Shown here: positions 35,288-43,832 of the stretch, piece after piece
How positions within the stretch are numbered: position 1 is the first letter of the stretch
Layout: each line of letters starts with the position of its first letter
Assembly (NCBI RefSeq): GCF_001908185.1
Contig: NZ_LGHM01000141.1
Location: forward strand, 1 to 50,395
Direction of reading: 5' to 3'
DNA from: Bradyrhizobium sp. AS23.2
GTDB lineage: Bacteria; Pseudomonadota; Alphaproteobacteria; Rhizobiales; Xanthobacteraceae
Length of the DNA stretch: 50,395 nucleotides
The notes under the pieces: generated by a model
What the model saw: only the letters and a program-made list of their open reading frames with translations
Database searches by the model: none
What the model was told of the DNA's origin: nothing
Position numbers and translations under genes: made by a program

Positions 35288-36163
35288 GTGATCCACACCA
35301 AGGTCCGATGCCGCGAAATCACCGAGTCCGACGTCGAAGCGATCGCGGACTTGCTGACGCGCGGCTTCGTCGGCCGCTCGCGCAACTACTGGATCCAGGG
35401 CCTGCGCCGACAGGCCTTCCGGCCCGTGCCGGAGGGCTATCCGCGCTTCGGCTATATGCTCGACAATGACGGCACGCCGGTCGGCGTGCTGCTGCTGATC
35501 TACACGGCGCGGAAGGACGGCGAAGAGACCGCCATCCAGTGCAATCTGTCGAGCTGGTACGTCGATCCGGCGTACCGCAACTACGCTCCACTGCTGACCA
35601 AGATCGCGCAGCGGCACAAGGAGGTCACCTATCTCAACATCAGCCCGGCGCCGTGGACCTGGCCGATTATCGAGACGCAGGGCTTTCGCGCCTATTGCCG
35701 CGGAATATTCTTCTCGGTGCCGGCGCTGGCGCGCGCCCCGCGCTGGAGCAAGATCGAGGTGATCTCGCAGCACGCCAAGACGATCGAGGGGCTTTCCGAC
35801 GACGAGACCGAGCTGCTGAAGCGGCATGCGCGCTACAATTGCCTCAGCCTCGTCTGCCGCACGCAGAAGGGAACGTTCCCCTTCATCCTGCAACCGGTGC
35901 GCATCCGCCGCGGCTTCATCGCGCCGCCTGCGATGAAGCTGATCTACTGCCGCAGCGCCGCCGAATACGCCGCCTGCGCCGGCCGCATCGGCCGGCTGCT
36001 GCTGCGGCTCGGCAAGATCTCGGTGGCCATCGATTCCAATGGCCCGATTCCGGGCCTCGTCGGTATGTACACCGAGCAGCGCGGCCGCAAATACTTCAAG
36101 GGCCCCCATCAGCCCCAGCTCGGCGACCTCACCGACACGGAGCTCGTGCTGTACGGGCCTTGA
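35288..36163 (+). CDS. GNAT-like acyltransferase of the aminoacyl-carrier-protein cluster
   Basis: 291 residues from a GTG at 35288; an ATG at 35225 is in frame but would overlap the ligase end by 26 bases. The N-half resembles the GNAT fold: REITESDVEAIADLLTRGF (first helix), PVGVLLLIYT (central strand), NLSSWYVDPAYRNYAPLLTK (motif A) and LNISPAPWTWPIIETQGFRA (motif B). The CoA-pyrophosphate loop (R/QxxGxG/A) is not conserved; RNYAPL is in its place. That would fit an acyl donor held on a carrier protein rather than free CoA. The C-half (~150-291) is not recognised. It probably transfers the aminoacyl group to an unknown acceptor; this is inference from fold and context. Confidence 0.7.
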   Translation: MIHTKVRCREITESDVEAIADLLTRGFVGRSRNYWIQGLRRQAFRPVPEGYPRFGYMLDNDGTPVGVLLLIYTARKDGEETAIQCNLSSWYVDPAYRNYAPLLTKIAQRHKEVTYLNISPAPWTWPIIETQGFRAYCRGIFFSVPALARAPRWSKIEVISQHAKTIEGLSDDETELLKRHARYNCLSLVCRTQKGTFPFILQPVRIRRGFIAPPAMKLIYCRSAAEYAACAGRIGRLLLRLGKISVAIDSNGPIPGLVGMYTEQRGRKYFKGPHQPQLGDLTDTELVLYGP

Positions 36164-36481
36164 GCAGGCACGCGGGCCGCGCTCTAGCTCCGTCATCCTG
36201 AGGCGCTCGCCGTGCGCAGCCGGCGAGCCTCGAAGAATGGACGGCCGGGATACAGCCGGGCCGTCGTCCTTCAAGGCCTCCGCTTCGCTCCGGCACCTCA
36301 GGATGACGGCACAAAGCAACCTGCGTTTCGAGCGTTGCGTCGTGCGGGCAACGCGTCTCTCCATCGTCAGTCACCCTCCGTAAACTACTGCGCTTAAGGG
36401 AATTTTCCCTGGTCTTCGCTACCCTCGGCACCGGAATTGCGTTGCGTTAGGTTTATTGCCCGCCGAGACCCCGCCGATCCC
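36164..36481. other. Intergenic region dominated by a palindromic repeat
   Basis: 318 bases between the GNAT-like gene and the PAS/GGDEF/EAL gene. 36190-36310 is a palindromic repeat (listed separately). The remainder, 36311-36481, shows no recognised gene; it probably holds the promoter of the downstream gene, but no clear consensus or ribosome-binding site is visible. Confidence 0.5.
36190..36310. repeat. Extragenic palindromic repeat (CATCCTGAGG type)
   Basis: CCGTCATCCTGAGG on the left pairs with CCTCAGGATGACGG on the right. Inner halves form stems such as CGCTCGCCGTGCGCAGCCGG and ACGGCCGGGATACAGCCGGG. It follows the GNAT-like gene. Confidence 0.85.
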
Positions 36482-39349
36482 ATGACTTCGACCCACGACA
36501 ACGAGCTTGGTGCACGCCGCGAGCAAGGCCCGGGGGCCCTTCTTGCGCTGAGCCAGCTCGCGCTCGACCACATGGAGCAGGGCGTGTGCGTCTACGACGC
36601 CGACAACCGGATCGTTCTGGTCAACCAGCGCTATCTTACCATGTTCAACATGTCGGCCGAGGTCGTGCGGCTCGGCACCAGCTATCGCGACGTGCTCGCC
36701 CACAGCGCCTCGCTCGGCAATTTTCCAGTGAGTGAGCTGGATGCGCTCTATGCCAAGCGCGTGAAGATGATCGAGGCGGGCAAGCCGTTCCGGACCGAGC
36801 AGCGGCCGCCGAACGGCCTCGTGCTGTCCCTCGATATGAAGCCGCTGCCCGGGGGCGGCTGGATGACGATCTGCGACGACGTCACGCGCCGGGCCCGGCT
36901 CGAAGCGGAACTGCAGCTTCAAACCGAACGCAGCCAACATGCGCTCGCCCACATGTCGCACGGCCTCATCATGTATGATGCCGACAGCCGTGTCGTCGTC
37001 TGCAACGAGAGATTCCTCCAATTCTACGACCTCGACCCCGAGATCGTGAAACCGGGCGTCACGCATCGCGACGTCGTCGAGCATTGGGCGTCGCGCGGCA
37101 ATCTGCCCGGCATGTCGAAGGACGAATTCCAGGCGCGCCGAAACGACGATGTGCGCACCCGGAACCCGAGGCTGATCCTGGTGACGCGCTTCGACGGCCG
37201 AAAGGTCCAGGCGACCTCCCGGTTCATGCCCGACGGCGGCTGGGTGACGGTGCATGAAGACGTCACCGAACGGCTGCAATATGAAGAGGCGCTGAAGCAG
37301 CAGAACTTCATGCTGGACGCCGCGCTCGAGAACATGGCGCACGGCCTCGCATTCTACGACAGCGATATGCGCCTGCGCGTCTGCAACACCACCTACCGGA
37401 CGATCTACCATCTGTCGCCCGCGGAAGCCGCTCCCGGCACGCATATCTCGAAGCTGGTCGAACGATCGATGGCGAACGGCGCCTTCGCGTCCGAATACAG
37501 CCTCCAGCAAATTCTGGAAACCCTCCACACGCGGATCGACAGTAACGATTCCTCGCCGATGCGGCGGCGGATGTCGAACGACACCGTGGTCTCGGTGCGC
37601 TACTGCGCGCTGGCCGAAGGCGGCTTTGTCGCCACCTATGAGGACATTACCGAGCGCGAGCGCGCGGTCGAGGAATTGAGCGAGCAGTATCGCCGCTTTG
37701 ACGCGGCGCTGAACAACATGAGCCAGGGGCTGTGCATGCTCGATTCGAGCCTGCACGTGATCGTCTGCAACCGCCGCTACATCGAGATGTATGGACTGGC
37801 GCCTGACGTCGTGAAGCCGGGCGTTTCGATGCGCGAGATCATGGAGCACAGCTGCGAGCTGGGCATCCATCCGAACACCACGGGTGCGCGGCTCTATGCA
37901 GACTATGTCGAGAGGCTACGCGAGGGCGAGCATACACTGCATCGGCATCTGAGCGATGGCCGCATCATCAAGCTCAATCACAAGCGGATGGAGCTTGGCG
38001 GCTGGGTCGTCACCTATGAGGACGTCACCGAGCGCCACAAGGCCCAGGCCCGCCTGGCGCACATGGCGCGGCACGATTCGCTCACCGACCTGCCCAATCG
38101 CACGCTGTTCCGCGAGGAGATGAGCGAGGGGCTGAACCAGGTCGCGATCGCCGGCGGCGAGATGGCCGTGCTGTACTTCGACCTCGACAATTTCAAGACC
38201 GTCAACGACCGTCTCGGCCACGCTGCAGGCGATCGGCTGTTGCGCTGGGTCGCGGCGTGCCTGAAAGAGAATGTCGGCGAGCACGACACGATCGCCCGTC
38301 TCGGCGGCGACGAGTTCGCCGTTCTCCAGCGCGGACCGCAGCCGCAATCGGCCGAAAAGCTCGCCCACCGCCTTGTCGAGATCATCGGTCACCCGCCGCC
38401 GCTGGAAAGCCAGTCGATCCATGTCGGCGTCTCCGTCGGTATCGCGATCGCGCCCGAGCACGGGCTCGATGCCGACGAGCTGATGAAATGCGCCGACCTC
38501 GCGCTGTACCAGGCCAAGGCCAAGGGACGCGGCGCCTATCAGCTGTTCGAACCCGAGATGGAGGAACAGGCGCGCAGCCGCCACGCGCTGGAGCACGATT
38601 TGCGCACCGCGCTGGAGCGGCGCGAATTCCACCTGGTGTTCCAGCCGCAGGTGCGGCTCGATTCGTCCGAGCTCACCGGCTTCGAGGCGCTGCTGCGCTG
38701 GATGCATCCTTCACGTGGCTTCGTCTCGCCCGTCGAATTCATCCCGATCGCGGAAGAGAACGGGCTGATCGTTCCGATCGGCGAATGGGTGCTGCGCACC
38801 GCCTGTGCGACCGCCGTGTCGTGGCCCGATGTCACCGTCGCGGTGAACCTGTCGCCGGTGCAGTTTCGCTCGCGCGGGCTGGTGACGATGGTCACGAGCG
38901 CGCTTGCAGAGGCCGGCCTGCCGCCACGGCGACTCGAACTCGAGGTCACCGAGACGGCGCTGCTCGACGACAGCGAGGCGACCATCGAGATCCTGCACCA
39001 GCTCCGCGCGCTCGGCGTGCGCGTCAGCCTCGACGATTTCGGCGTCGGCTATTCCTCGCTGAGCTATTTGCGCAAGTTTCCGTTCGACCGCATCAAGATC
39101 GACCGCTCCTTCGTCGGCACGCTTGGCGAAAGCCCGGAAAGCGTCGCCATCGTCCGCACCATCGCAAGCCTCGGCTCCGTGCTCGGCGTCGAGACCACGG
39201 CGGAGGGCGTTGAGACGATCGAGCAACTCGACTTCGTCCGCGAATGCGGCTGCACCGCGGTGCAGGGATATTATTTCGGCAAGCCCTGCCCGGCAGCCGA
39301 GGTCGGACGAACCATCGAGACGCTGAACGCGGTCCGCCGCGTGGCGTAA
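36482..39349 (+). CDS. Cyclic-di-GMP signalling protein: four PAS domains, GGDEF and EAL
   Basis: 955 residues from the ATG at 36482. The N-terminal half holds four tandem PAS domains of the PAS_7 kind, each with a start such as ALDHMEQGVCVYD, ALAHMSHGLIMYD, ALENMAHGLAFYD and ALNNMSQGLCMLD, about 125 residues apart. A GGDEF domain follows (~530-690) with the intact motif LGGDEFAVL; no RxxD inhibitory site stands in front of it. The EAL domain (~705-945) has the intact GFEALLRW, SLDDFGVGYSSLSYL and KIDRSFV motifs. Both cyclase and phosphodiesterase activity are therefore possible. No membrane span was seen, so it is probably cytosolic, with PAS domains sensing a small ligand or redox state. 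No clear Shine-Dalgarno site. Confidence 0.92.
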   Translation: MTSTHDNELGARREQGPGALLALSQLALDHMEQGVCVYDADNRIVLVNQRYLTMFNMSAEVVRLGTSYRDVLAHSASLGNFPVSELDALYAKRVKMIEAGKPFRTEQRPPNGLVLSLDMKPLPGGGWMTICDDVTRRARLEAELQLQTERSQHALAHMSHGLIMYDADSRVVVCNERFLQFYDLDPEIVKPGVTHRDVVEHWASRGNLPGMSKDEFQARRNDDVRTRNPRLILVTRFDGRKVQATSRFMPDGGWVTVHEDVTERLQYEEALKQQNFMLDAALENMAHGLAFYDSDMRLRVCNTTYRTIYHLSPAEAAPGTHISKLVERSMANGAFASEYSLQQILETLHTRIDSNDSSPMRRRMSNDTVVSVRYCALAEGGFVATYEDITERERAVEELSEQYRRFDAALNNMSQGLCMLDSSLHVIVCNRRYIEMYGLAPDVVKPGVSMREIMEHSCELGIHPNTTGARLYADYVERLREGEHTLHRHLSDGRIIKLNHKRMELGGWVVTYEDVTERHKAQARLAHMARHDSLTDLPNRTLFREEMSEGLNQVAIAGGEMAVLYFDLDNFKTVNDRLGHAAGDRLLRWVAACLKENVGEHDTIARLGGDEFAVLQRGPQPQSAEKLAHRLVEIIGHPPPLESQSIHVGVSVGIAIAPEHGLDADELMKCADLALYQAKAKGRGAYQLFEPEMEEQARSRHALEHDLRTALERREFHLVFQPQVRLDSSELTGFEALLRWMHPSRGFVSPVEFIPIAEENGLIVPIGEWVLRTACATAVSWPDVTVAVNLSPVQFRSRGLVTMVTSALAEAGLPPRRLELEVTETALLDDSEATIEILHQLRALGVRVSLDDFGVGYSSLSYLRKFPFDRIKIDRSFVGTLGESPESVAIVRTIASLGSVLGVETTAEGVETIEQLDFVRECGCTAVQGYYFGKPCPAAEVGRTIETLNAVRRVA

Positions 39350-39553
39350 GGCTTCGGCCGCCCCAAATGCCGCCGCTCGGCACACCTTCGAACGACCAAT
39401 TGTCGCACGTGCCGATTCCGCCAGGATTGCCGCATCCACCGACAAGCGTGGTCCGCGCAATGCGCTTTTCTTCCTTCGTGATTTCGGGAACAATCGCCTC
39501 ACAAGAATGCGAAACGGCGGTCCCAAAGAGGCCGCTGCGAGGGAGGAGTTTCG

Positions 39554-40531
39554 ATGTCGCGATACAGGCTGAAGACGATCGCCTCTGCCGCCATATACGC
39601 TGTTGTGGCCGCGTTGCTCGCGACCGCCGCCGGTGCGCAGGACTATCCCAGCAAACCGATCACGCTGATCGTGCCGTGGCCGGCCGGAGGTTCGACCGAC
39701 ATCTCGATGCGCGCAATCGCCGACAGCGCCTCGAAGGTGCTGGGGCAGCCGATTGTGATCGACAACAAGGCCGGCGGCGGCGGCACGGTCGGACCTGCGA
39801 CCATGGCCGCGGCCGCGAAGCCGGACGGCTACACCATCGCGCAGCTTCCGATCACGGTGTTCCGCCTGCCCCTGATGCAGGAAGTGTCGTGGGATCCGGC
39901 GAAGGACTTCACCTATATCATTCACCTCACGGGCTATACGTTCGGCGTGACCACGAGCGCAGAGTCGCAGTTCAAGTCCTGGAAGGACGTAGTCGAGTTC
40001 GCCAAGGCCAATCCGGGCAAGGTGACCTACGCCACGCCGGGCACCGGCACCTCGCTCCATATCGGCATGGAGCAGATCGCGGCGATGTCCGGCATCAAGC
40101 TCACGCAGGTGCCGTTCAAGGGCGGCGCGGAGACCAACGCCGCGGTGCTCGGGCAGCACACCATGCTGCAAGCCGATTCGACGGGATGGCGGCCGCTGGT
40201 CGATGCCGGCAAGCTGCGGCTGCTGATGGTTTGGACTGGCGCGCGATCGCCGAACTATCCTGATGTGCCGACACTGAAGGAGCTCGGCTATCCCATGGTC
40301 TACGATTCCCCGTTCGGCATTGCCGGTCCGAAGGGCATGGATCCCAAGATCGTCGCCAAGCTGCACGACGCCTTCAAGAAGGCGGTCGAGGACCCCGCTG
40401 TGATCGCCACGCTCGCCAAATATGACATGGTGCCGAACTACAAGAACACCGAGGACTACAAGAAATTCGTCGTCGAGGTCACGGAGTCCGAGCGCAAGAT
40501 CATCGACACGCTCGGACTTGCGAAGAAATAG
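39554..40531 (+). CDS. tctC: Tripartite tricarboxylate transporter receptor (TctC family)
   Basis: Periplasmic binding protein, 325 residues, with a signal peptide ending at AGA (residue 28) and the typical mature start QDYPSKPITLIVPWPAGGST. GAGGGAGGAG lies ahead of the ATG. The family binds di- and tricarboxylates or other organic acids; which one is not visible. It is followed by tctB and tctA, a complete three-component transporter. Confidence 0.93.
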   Translation: MSRYRLKTIASAAIYAVVAALLATAAGAQDYPSKPITLIVPWPAGGSTDISMRAIADSASKVLGQPIVIDNKAGGGGTVGPATMAAAAKPDGYTIAQLPITVFRLPLMQEVSWDPAKDFTYIIHLTGYTFGVTTSAESQFKSWKDVVEFAKANPGKVTYATPGTGTSLHIGMEQIAAMSGIKLTQVPFKGGAETNAAVLGQHTMLQADSTGWRPLVDAGKLRLLMVWTGARSPNYPDVPTLKELGYPMVYDSPFGIAGPKGMDPKIVAKLHDAFKKAVEDPAVIATLAKYDMVPNYKNTEDYKKFVVEVTESERKIIDTLGLAKK

Positions 40532-40688
40532 GCTTGCGGCCACTTTCGTGTCCCGGACGCGGTGCAGCGCTTCTTCAGCGGTGCACCGCAGAGCGCGGAT
40601 CCACCTTTGCCACGAACCTATAGGCCCCGGCTCTGCAGCGCACCACTTCATGCTGCGCAGCGTCCGGGGAACGGCCGAGAGGGCGTCG

Positions 40689-41174
40689 ATGAACGATCAA
40701 ACCAACGTCAAATTCCGCCTCAACAACTCCGAACTCTGGGGCGGGTTGATCGGGCTCGGGCTCGGCGGCTTCGTGATCTGGTCGGGGCTGAAGCTCAAGC
40801 TCGGCACAATCAACGATCCCGGCTCGGGCTACGTGCTGTTCTACACGGGCATCCTGATGTGCGTATTCGCAGGCTCCATTATCGTCTCAGCCATCACCGA
40901 GGGCGGACCCACGCTAGCCTCACGCTGGGAGAATGCGCGCTGGAGCAAACCGCTTCTCATCATCGCCTGCCTCACCGCGTTCTCCTTCGCCCTGGAGCCG
41001 CTGGGATTCCTGTTGTCGTCGATCCCGCTGATGCTGCTGCTGTTGCGGCTGATCGACCCCGTGCGCTGGCCGCTGGCGATCCCGATCGCAGTGCTGGTGC
41101 CGCTCGGCATGTGGTGGGTGCTCAATCGACTGCTCTTGATCCAGTTGCCTTCGGGCCTGTTCGGGATCGGGTGA
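40689..41174 (+). CDS. tctB: Tripartite tricarboxylate transporter small membrane subunit (TctB family)
   Basis: 161 residues from the ATG at 40689 with four hydrophobic segments (LWGGLIGLGLGGFVIWSGL, GYVLFYTGILMCVFAGSIIV, PLLIIACLTAFSFAL, and the last pair around LAIPIAVLVPLGMWWVL). Size and layout fit TctB. The preceding 157 bases after tctC contain no gene. The tctA start follows four bases after its stop. Confidence 0.88.
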   Translation: MNDQTNVKFRLNNSELWGGLIGLGLGGFVIWSGLKLKLGTINDPGSGYVLFYTGILMCVFAGSIIVSAITEGGPTLASRWENARWSKPLLIIACLTAFSFALEPLGFLLSSIPLMLLLLRLIDPVRWPLAIPIAVLVPLGMWWVLNRLLLIQLPSGLFGIG

Positions 41175-41178
41175 CCTT

Positions 41179-42687
41179 ATGGATACGCTTGCTAATGTCG
41201 CGCATGGATTCGGCGTCGCGCTGACCGGGATCAATCTCCTCTACTGTTTCATCGGCGTCTTCATCGGCACGCTGGTCGGCGTGCTACCGGGCATCGGGCC
41301 GATCTCGGCGATGTCGCTGCTGCTGCCAGTGACGCTGTCGGGCACGCCGGAATCCGGCATCATCATGATGGCCGGCATTTACTACGGCTCTATGTATGGC
41401 GGCTCGACCACCTCGATCCTGGTCAACATCCCCGGCGAGGCGGCTTCCGTCGTCACCTGCATCGATGGCCACCAGATGGCGAAGCAGGGCCGCGCCGGCC
41501 CTGCGCTCGGCATCTCCGCCTTCGGCTCCTTCATCGCCGGCACATTCGCGCTGGTGGCGCTGATGCTGGTGGCGCCGAGACTTGCCGGCATCGCGATCGC
41601 ATTCGGCCCGGCCGAGTATTTCAGCCTGATGGTGCTCGGCCTCGTGGTGCTCACCTTCCTCACCCAGGGATCGATGCCGAAAGCGCTGCTGATGGCGTGC
41701 ATCGGCGTCGTGCTTGGACTGATCGGGCTCGACAGCATCACGGCGCAGCCCCGTCTGACATTCGGCCGCATGGAGCTGATCGACGGTATCGGTCTCGTGC
41801 CTGTCGTGATGGGTCTGTTCGGCGTTGCCGAGGTGCTGCTCAACACCGAGCAGGCCATCAAGCGCGACATCATCAACGCCAAGATCACGCAGCTCTTGCC
41901 CAACAAGGCCGATTGGCAGGCGAGCGCCGGCCCCGTGGCGCGCGGTACCCTGCTCGGCTTCCTGCTCGGCATCCTGCCGGGTGGCGGCGCGGTGGTCGCC
42001 TCGTTTGCGTCCTACGCGCTGGAGAAGCGGCTATCGAAAACGCCGGAGCGGTTTGGCCACGGCGCGATCGAGGGCGTCGCGGGCCCGGAGTCCGCCAACA
42101 ATGCGGCGGCCGGCGGCGCGTTCATTCCGCTGATGACGCTGGGCATCCCGCCGAACGTGGTGATGGCGCTGCTGCTCGGCGCATTCGTCATTCACGGCCT
42201 GCAGCCGGGACCGCTGCTGATCGCACAAAACCCCGGCTTGTTCTGGGGCATCGTCGCCAGCATGTATATCGGCAACGTCATGCTGCTGATCCTCAATTTG
42301 CCGATGATCGGCATGTGGGTGCAGTTGCTCAAGCTGCCCTACAGCATCCTCTTCCCGCTGATCATCCTGTTCACGATCCTCGGCGTCTACTGCTCGAGCA
42401 ACAACGTGTTCGACGTCTATGTGATGATCGCGTTCGGAATCATCGGCTATTTCATGCGCAAGCTCGGCTACGAGCCGGCACCGCTGGTGCTCGCCTTCGT
42501 GCTCGGCCCGATGCTGGAGAACAATCTGCGCAAGTCGCTGATCCTGTCGCAAGGCGATCTCTGGACCTTTGTGCAGCGGCCGATCTCGGCGGCCTGCCTT
42601 GCGCTTGCGCTGGTGCTGCTGATCGCTCCGCTGTTGCCCACGCTGCGCAAGAAGCGCGAGCTGGTGGCGTTGGATGAGGGCGCGTGA
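41179..42687 (+). CDS. tctA: Tripartite tricarboxylate transporter large membrane subunit (TctA family)
   Basis: 502 residues, about twelve membrane spans, standard for TctA. Family stretches include GTLVGVLPGIGPISAMSLLL near the N-terminus, YYGSMYGGSTTSILVNIPGE, and the second half motif LLGFLLGILPGGGAVVASF. It forms the ion-coupled translocation channel with TctB, fed by TctC. The gene lies 4 bases behind tctB. Confidence 0.95.
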   Translation: MDTLANVAHGFGVALTGINLLYCFIGVFIGTLVGVLPGIGPISAMSLLLPVTLSGTPESGIIMMAGIYYGSMYGGSTTSILVNIPGEAASVVTCIDGHQMAKQGRAGPALGISAFGSFIAGTFALVALMLVAPRLAGIAIAFGPAEYFSLMVLGLVVLTFLTQGSMPKALLMACIGVVLGLIGLDSITAQPRLTFGRMELIDGIGLVPVVMGLFGVAEVLLNTEQAIKRDIINAKITQLLPNKADWQASAGPVARGTLLGFLLGILPGGGAVVASFASYALEKRLSKTPERFGHGAIEGVAGPESANNAAAGGAFIPLMTLGIPPNVVMALLLGAFVIHGLQPGPLLIAQNPGLFWGIVASMYIGNVMLLILNLPMIGMWVQLLKLPYSILFPLIILFTILGVYCSSNNVFDVYVMIAFGIIGYFMRKLGYEPAPLVLAFVLGPMLENNLRKSLILSQGDLWTFVQRPISAACLALALVLLIAPLLPTLRKKRELVALDEGA

Positions 42688-42727
42688 GGAGATTTGCAAT
42701 CGACGCGTGGCGTAAGGTACGGCGCAA

Positions 42728-43192
42728 TCAGCCCTCGCCGGCTCCCTCGAGCCGATCGCGCAGGGCGCCGATCACGCGATGGGCCATTTCGATCTCCTTC
42801 ACCGACAAACCATCCGCCAGGCCGTTGACCCACGGGACCTGCGAACGGCCGGCGGCATCGTAGACCTGCCTGCCCTTGCCGGTGAGCACCACGAGCTGCG
42901 CGCGGCTGTGATGCGGGTTGGTCTCGAACGCGACGAGGCCATCCCGCTCGAGATCGTTGACGATCCGCTGCACGTTCTGGCGGTTGGCACCGAGATTTCG
43001 CGCCAGCCAGGCGACCGGTTCCGGGCGCTCGGCATCGACGATCGCCCCCAGGATCTGCCAGCGCGCGCTGGTGAGGCCGAGTGGCGCGACCAGCCGGTCA
43101 CCGGCCGTCAGGAGCAGGCCGTTGACCCGGAACAGGTCGAGGATGAAGCCGGTCAGCGCCTCGCCCGCCGGGGTCCGTTTGGTCTTGCTCAT
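42728..43192 (-). CDS. MarR-family transcriptional regulator
   Basis: 154 residues. Winged helix in the middle: DAERPEPVAWLARNLGANRQ, NVQRIVNDLERDGLVAFETN (recognition helix) and the wing NPHHSRAQLVVLTGKGRQV. Dimerisation helices at both ends. It is divergent from a small monooxygenase gene, and the 97-base gap carries an exact TTGACAT/ATGTCAA palindrome, the kind of site MarR proteins bind. It most likely represses both itself and the divergent gene and responds to a small aromatic or reactive compound. Confidence 0.92.
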   Translation of the reverse strand: MSKTKRTPAGEALTGFILDLFRVNGLLLTAGDRLVAPLGLTSARWQILGAIVDAERPEPVAWLARNLGANRQNVQRIVNDLERDGLVAFETNPHHSRAQLVVLTGKGRQVYDAAGRSQVPWVNGLADGLSVKEIEMAHRVIGALRDRLEGAGEG

Positions 43193-43211
43193 TTGCAGCG
43201 ATCACCCCTTA

Positions 43212-43229
43212 TTGACATCATCATGTCAA
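43212..43229. promoter_or_regulatory. Probable MarR operator
   Basis: TTGACAT, spacer CATC, ATGTCAA: a perfect 7-base inverted repeat 19 bases upstream of the MarR start. A second, looser palindrome TGTC-GAATT-GACA lies at 43247-43259, ending next to the -10 box of the divergent gene. Confidence 0.7.
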
Positions 43230-43260
43230 ATTTCCATGTAATATATTGTCGAATTGACAT

Positions 43261-43266
43261 TATAAT
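43261..43266 (+). promoter_or_regulatory. -10 box of the monooxygenase promoter
   Basis: A perfect TATAAT 24 bases ahead of the ATG at 43290, preceded by AT-rich sequence with no good -35 match. The putative operator half-site TTGACAT (43254-43260) directly abuts it, so a bound regulator would block the polymerase. Confidence 0.55.
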
Positions 43267-43289
43267 ACCAAATCGCACGGAGTGATGCC

Positions 43290-43658
43290 ATGCCCCAGAT
43301 GCGTCCGCTCGACCCGACCTTTCCGATCGATCGCCAGATCGCACTCGATGTCGGCCCCGTGGTGCTGGTCAATCTGTTCACGCTCGATGCCGCGGACGAG
43401 CAGAGTTTCCTGAAGAGCTGGCAGGACGATGCCGCTTTCATGAAGCGGCAACCGGGCTTCATCTCCACCCAGCTCCACCGCGCCGTCGGCGACAATCCGA
43501 CATATCTCAATTGCGCAGTCTGGGAGTCCAATGCGCATTTCCGCGCGGCGTTCACCCACCCGGAATTCCGCGCGAAGATCGCGGACTACCCCGCATCCGC
43601 CGTCGCAAGCCCGCATCTGTTCCAGAAGGTCGCGGTGCCAGGCATTTGCGTGGCATAG
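43290..43658 (+). CDS. Antibiotic biosynthesis monooxygenase (ABM) domain protein
   Basis: 122 residues. Dimeric alpha/beta-barrel ABM fold: VVLVNLFTLDAADEQSFLKS (first strand and helix), DAAFMKRQPGFISTQLHRAV, and NCAVWESNAHFRAAFTHPEF with the conserved WES stretch. Members are cofactor-free quinol oxygenases or heme-degrading enzymes, among others; which is not clear. The ATG at 43290 follows CGGAG; another ATG at 43285 is out of frame. It is divergent from the MarR gene and probably its regulatory target. Confidence 0.9.
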   Translation: MPQMRPLDPTFPIDRQIALDVGPVVLVNLFTLDAADEQSFLKSWQDDAAFMKRQPGFISTQLHRAVGDNPTYLNCAVWESNAHFRAAFTHPEFRAKIADYPASAVASPHLFQKVAVPGICVA

Positions 43659-43666
43659 CCACACAT

Positions 43667-43747
43667 CGTCATTGCGAGCGCAGCGAAGCAATCTAGACTG
43701 CCGCCTCGGGAAATATCCTGGATTGCTTCGCTGCGCTCGCAATGACG
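43667..43747. repeat. Palindromic repeat with perfect 27-bp arms
   Basis: The arm at 43667-43693, beginning CGTCATTGCGAGCGCAGCGA, is matched base for base by its inverse at 43721-43747, across a 27-base loop. It lies right after the monooxygenase gene and would form a very stable stem. Confidence 0.9.
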
Positions 43748-43777
43748 GAGGAGAGGACTGAGCGCATAGCCAAAATC

Positions 43778-43819
43778 GTAGAGTGGCCAAAGGCGCCCTT
43801 GCGCCGTGCCCACCCTACG
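43778..43819. repeat. Short diverged palindromic repeat (CGTAGGGTGG type)
   Basis: CGTAGAGTGGCCAAAGGCGC pairs imperfectly with GCGCCGTGCCCACCCTACG. It lies just before the end of the GGDEF/EAL gene on the other strand and resembles the repeat at 6359-6450. Confidence 0.65.
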
Positions 43820-43832
43820 ATGGCACTGATAC

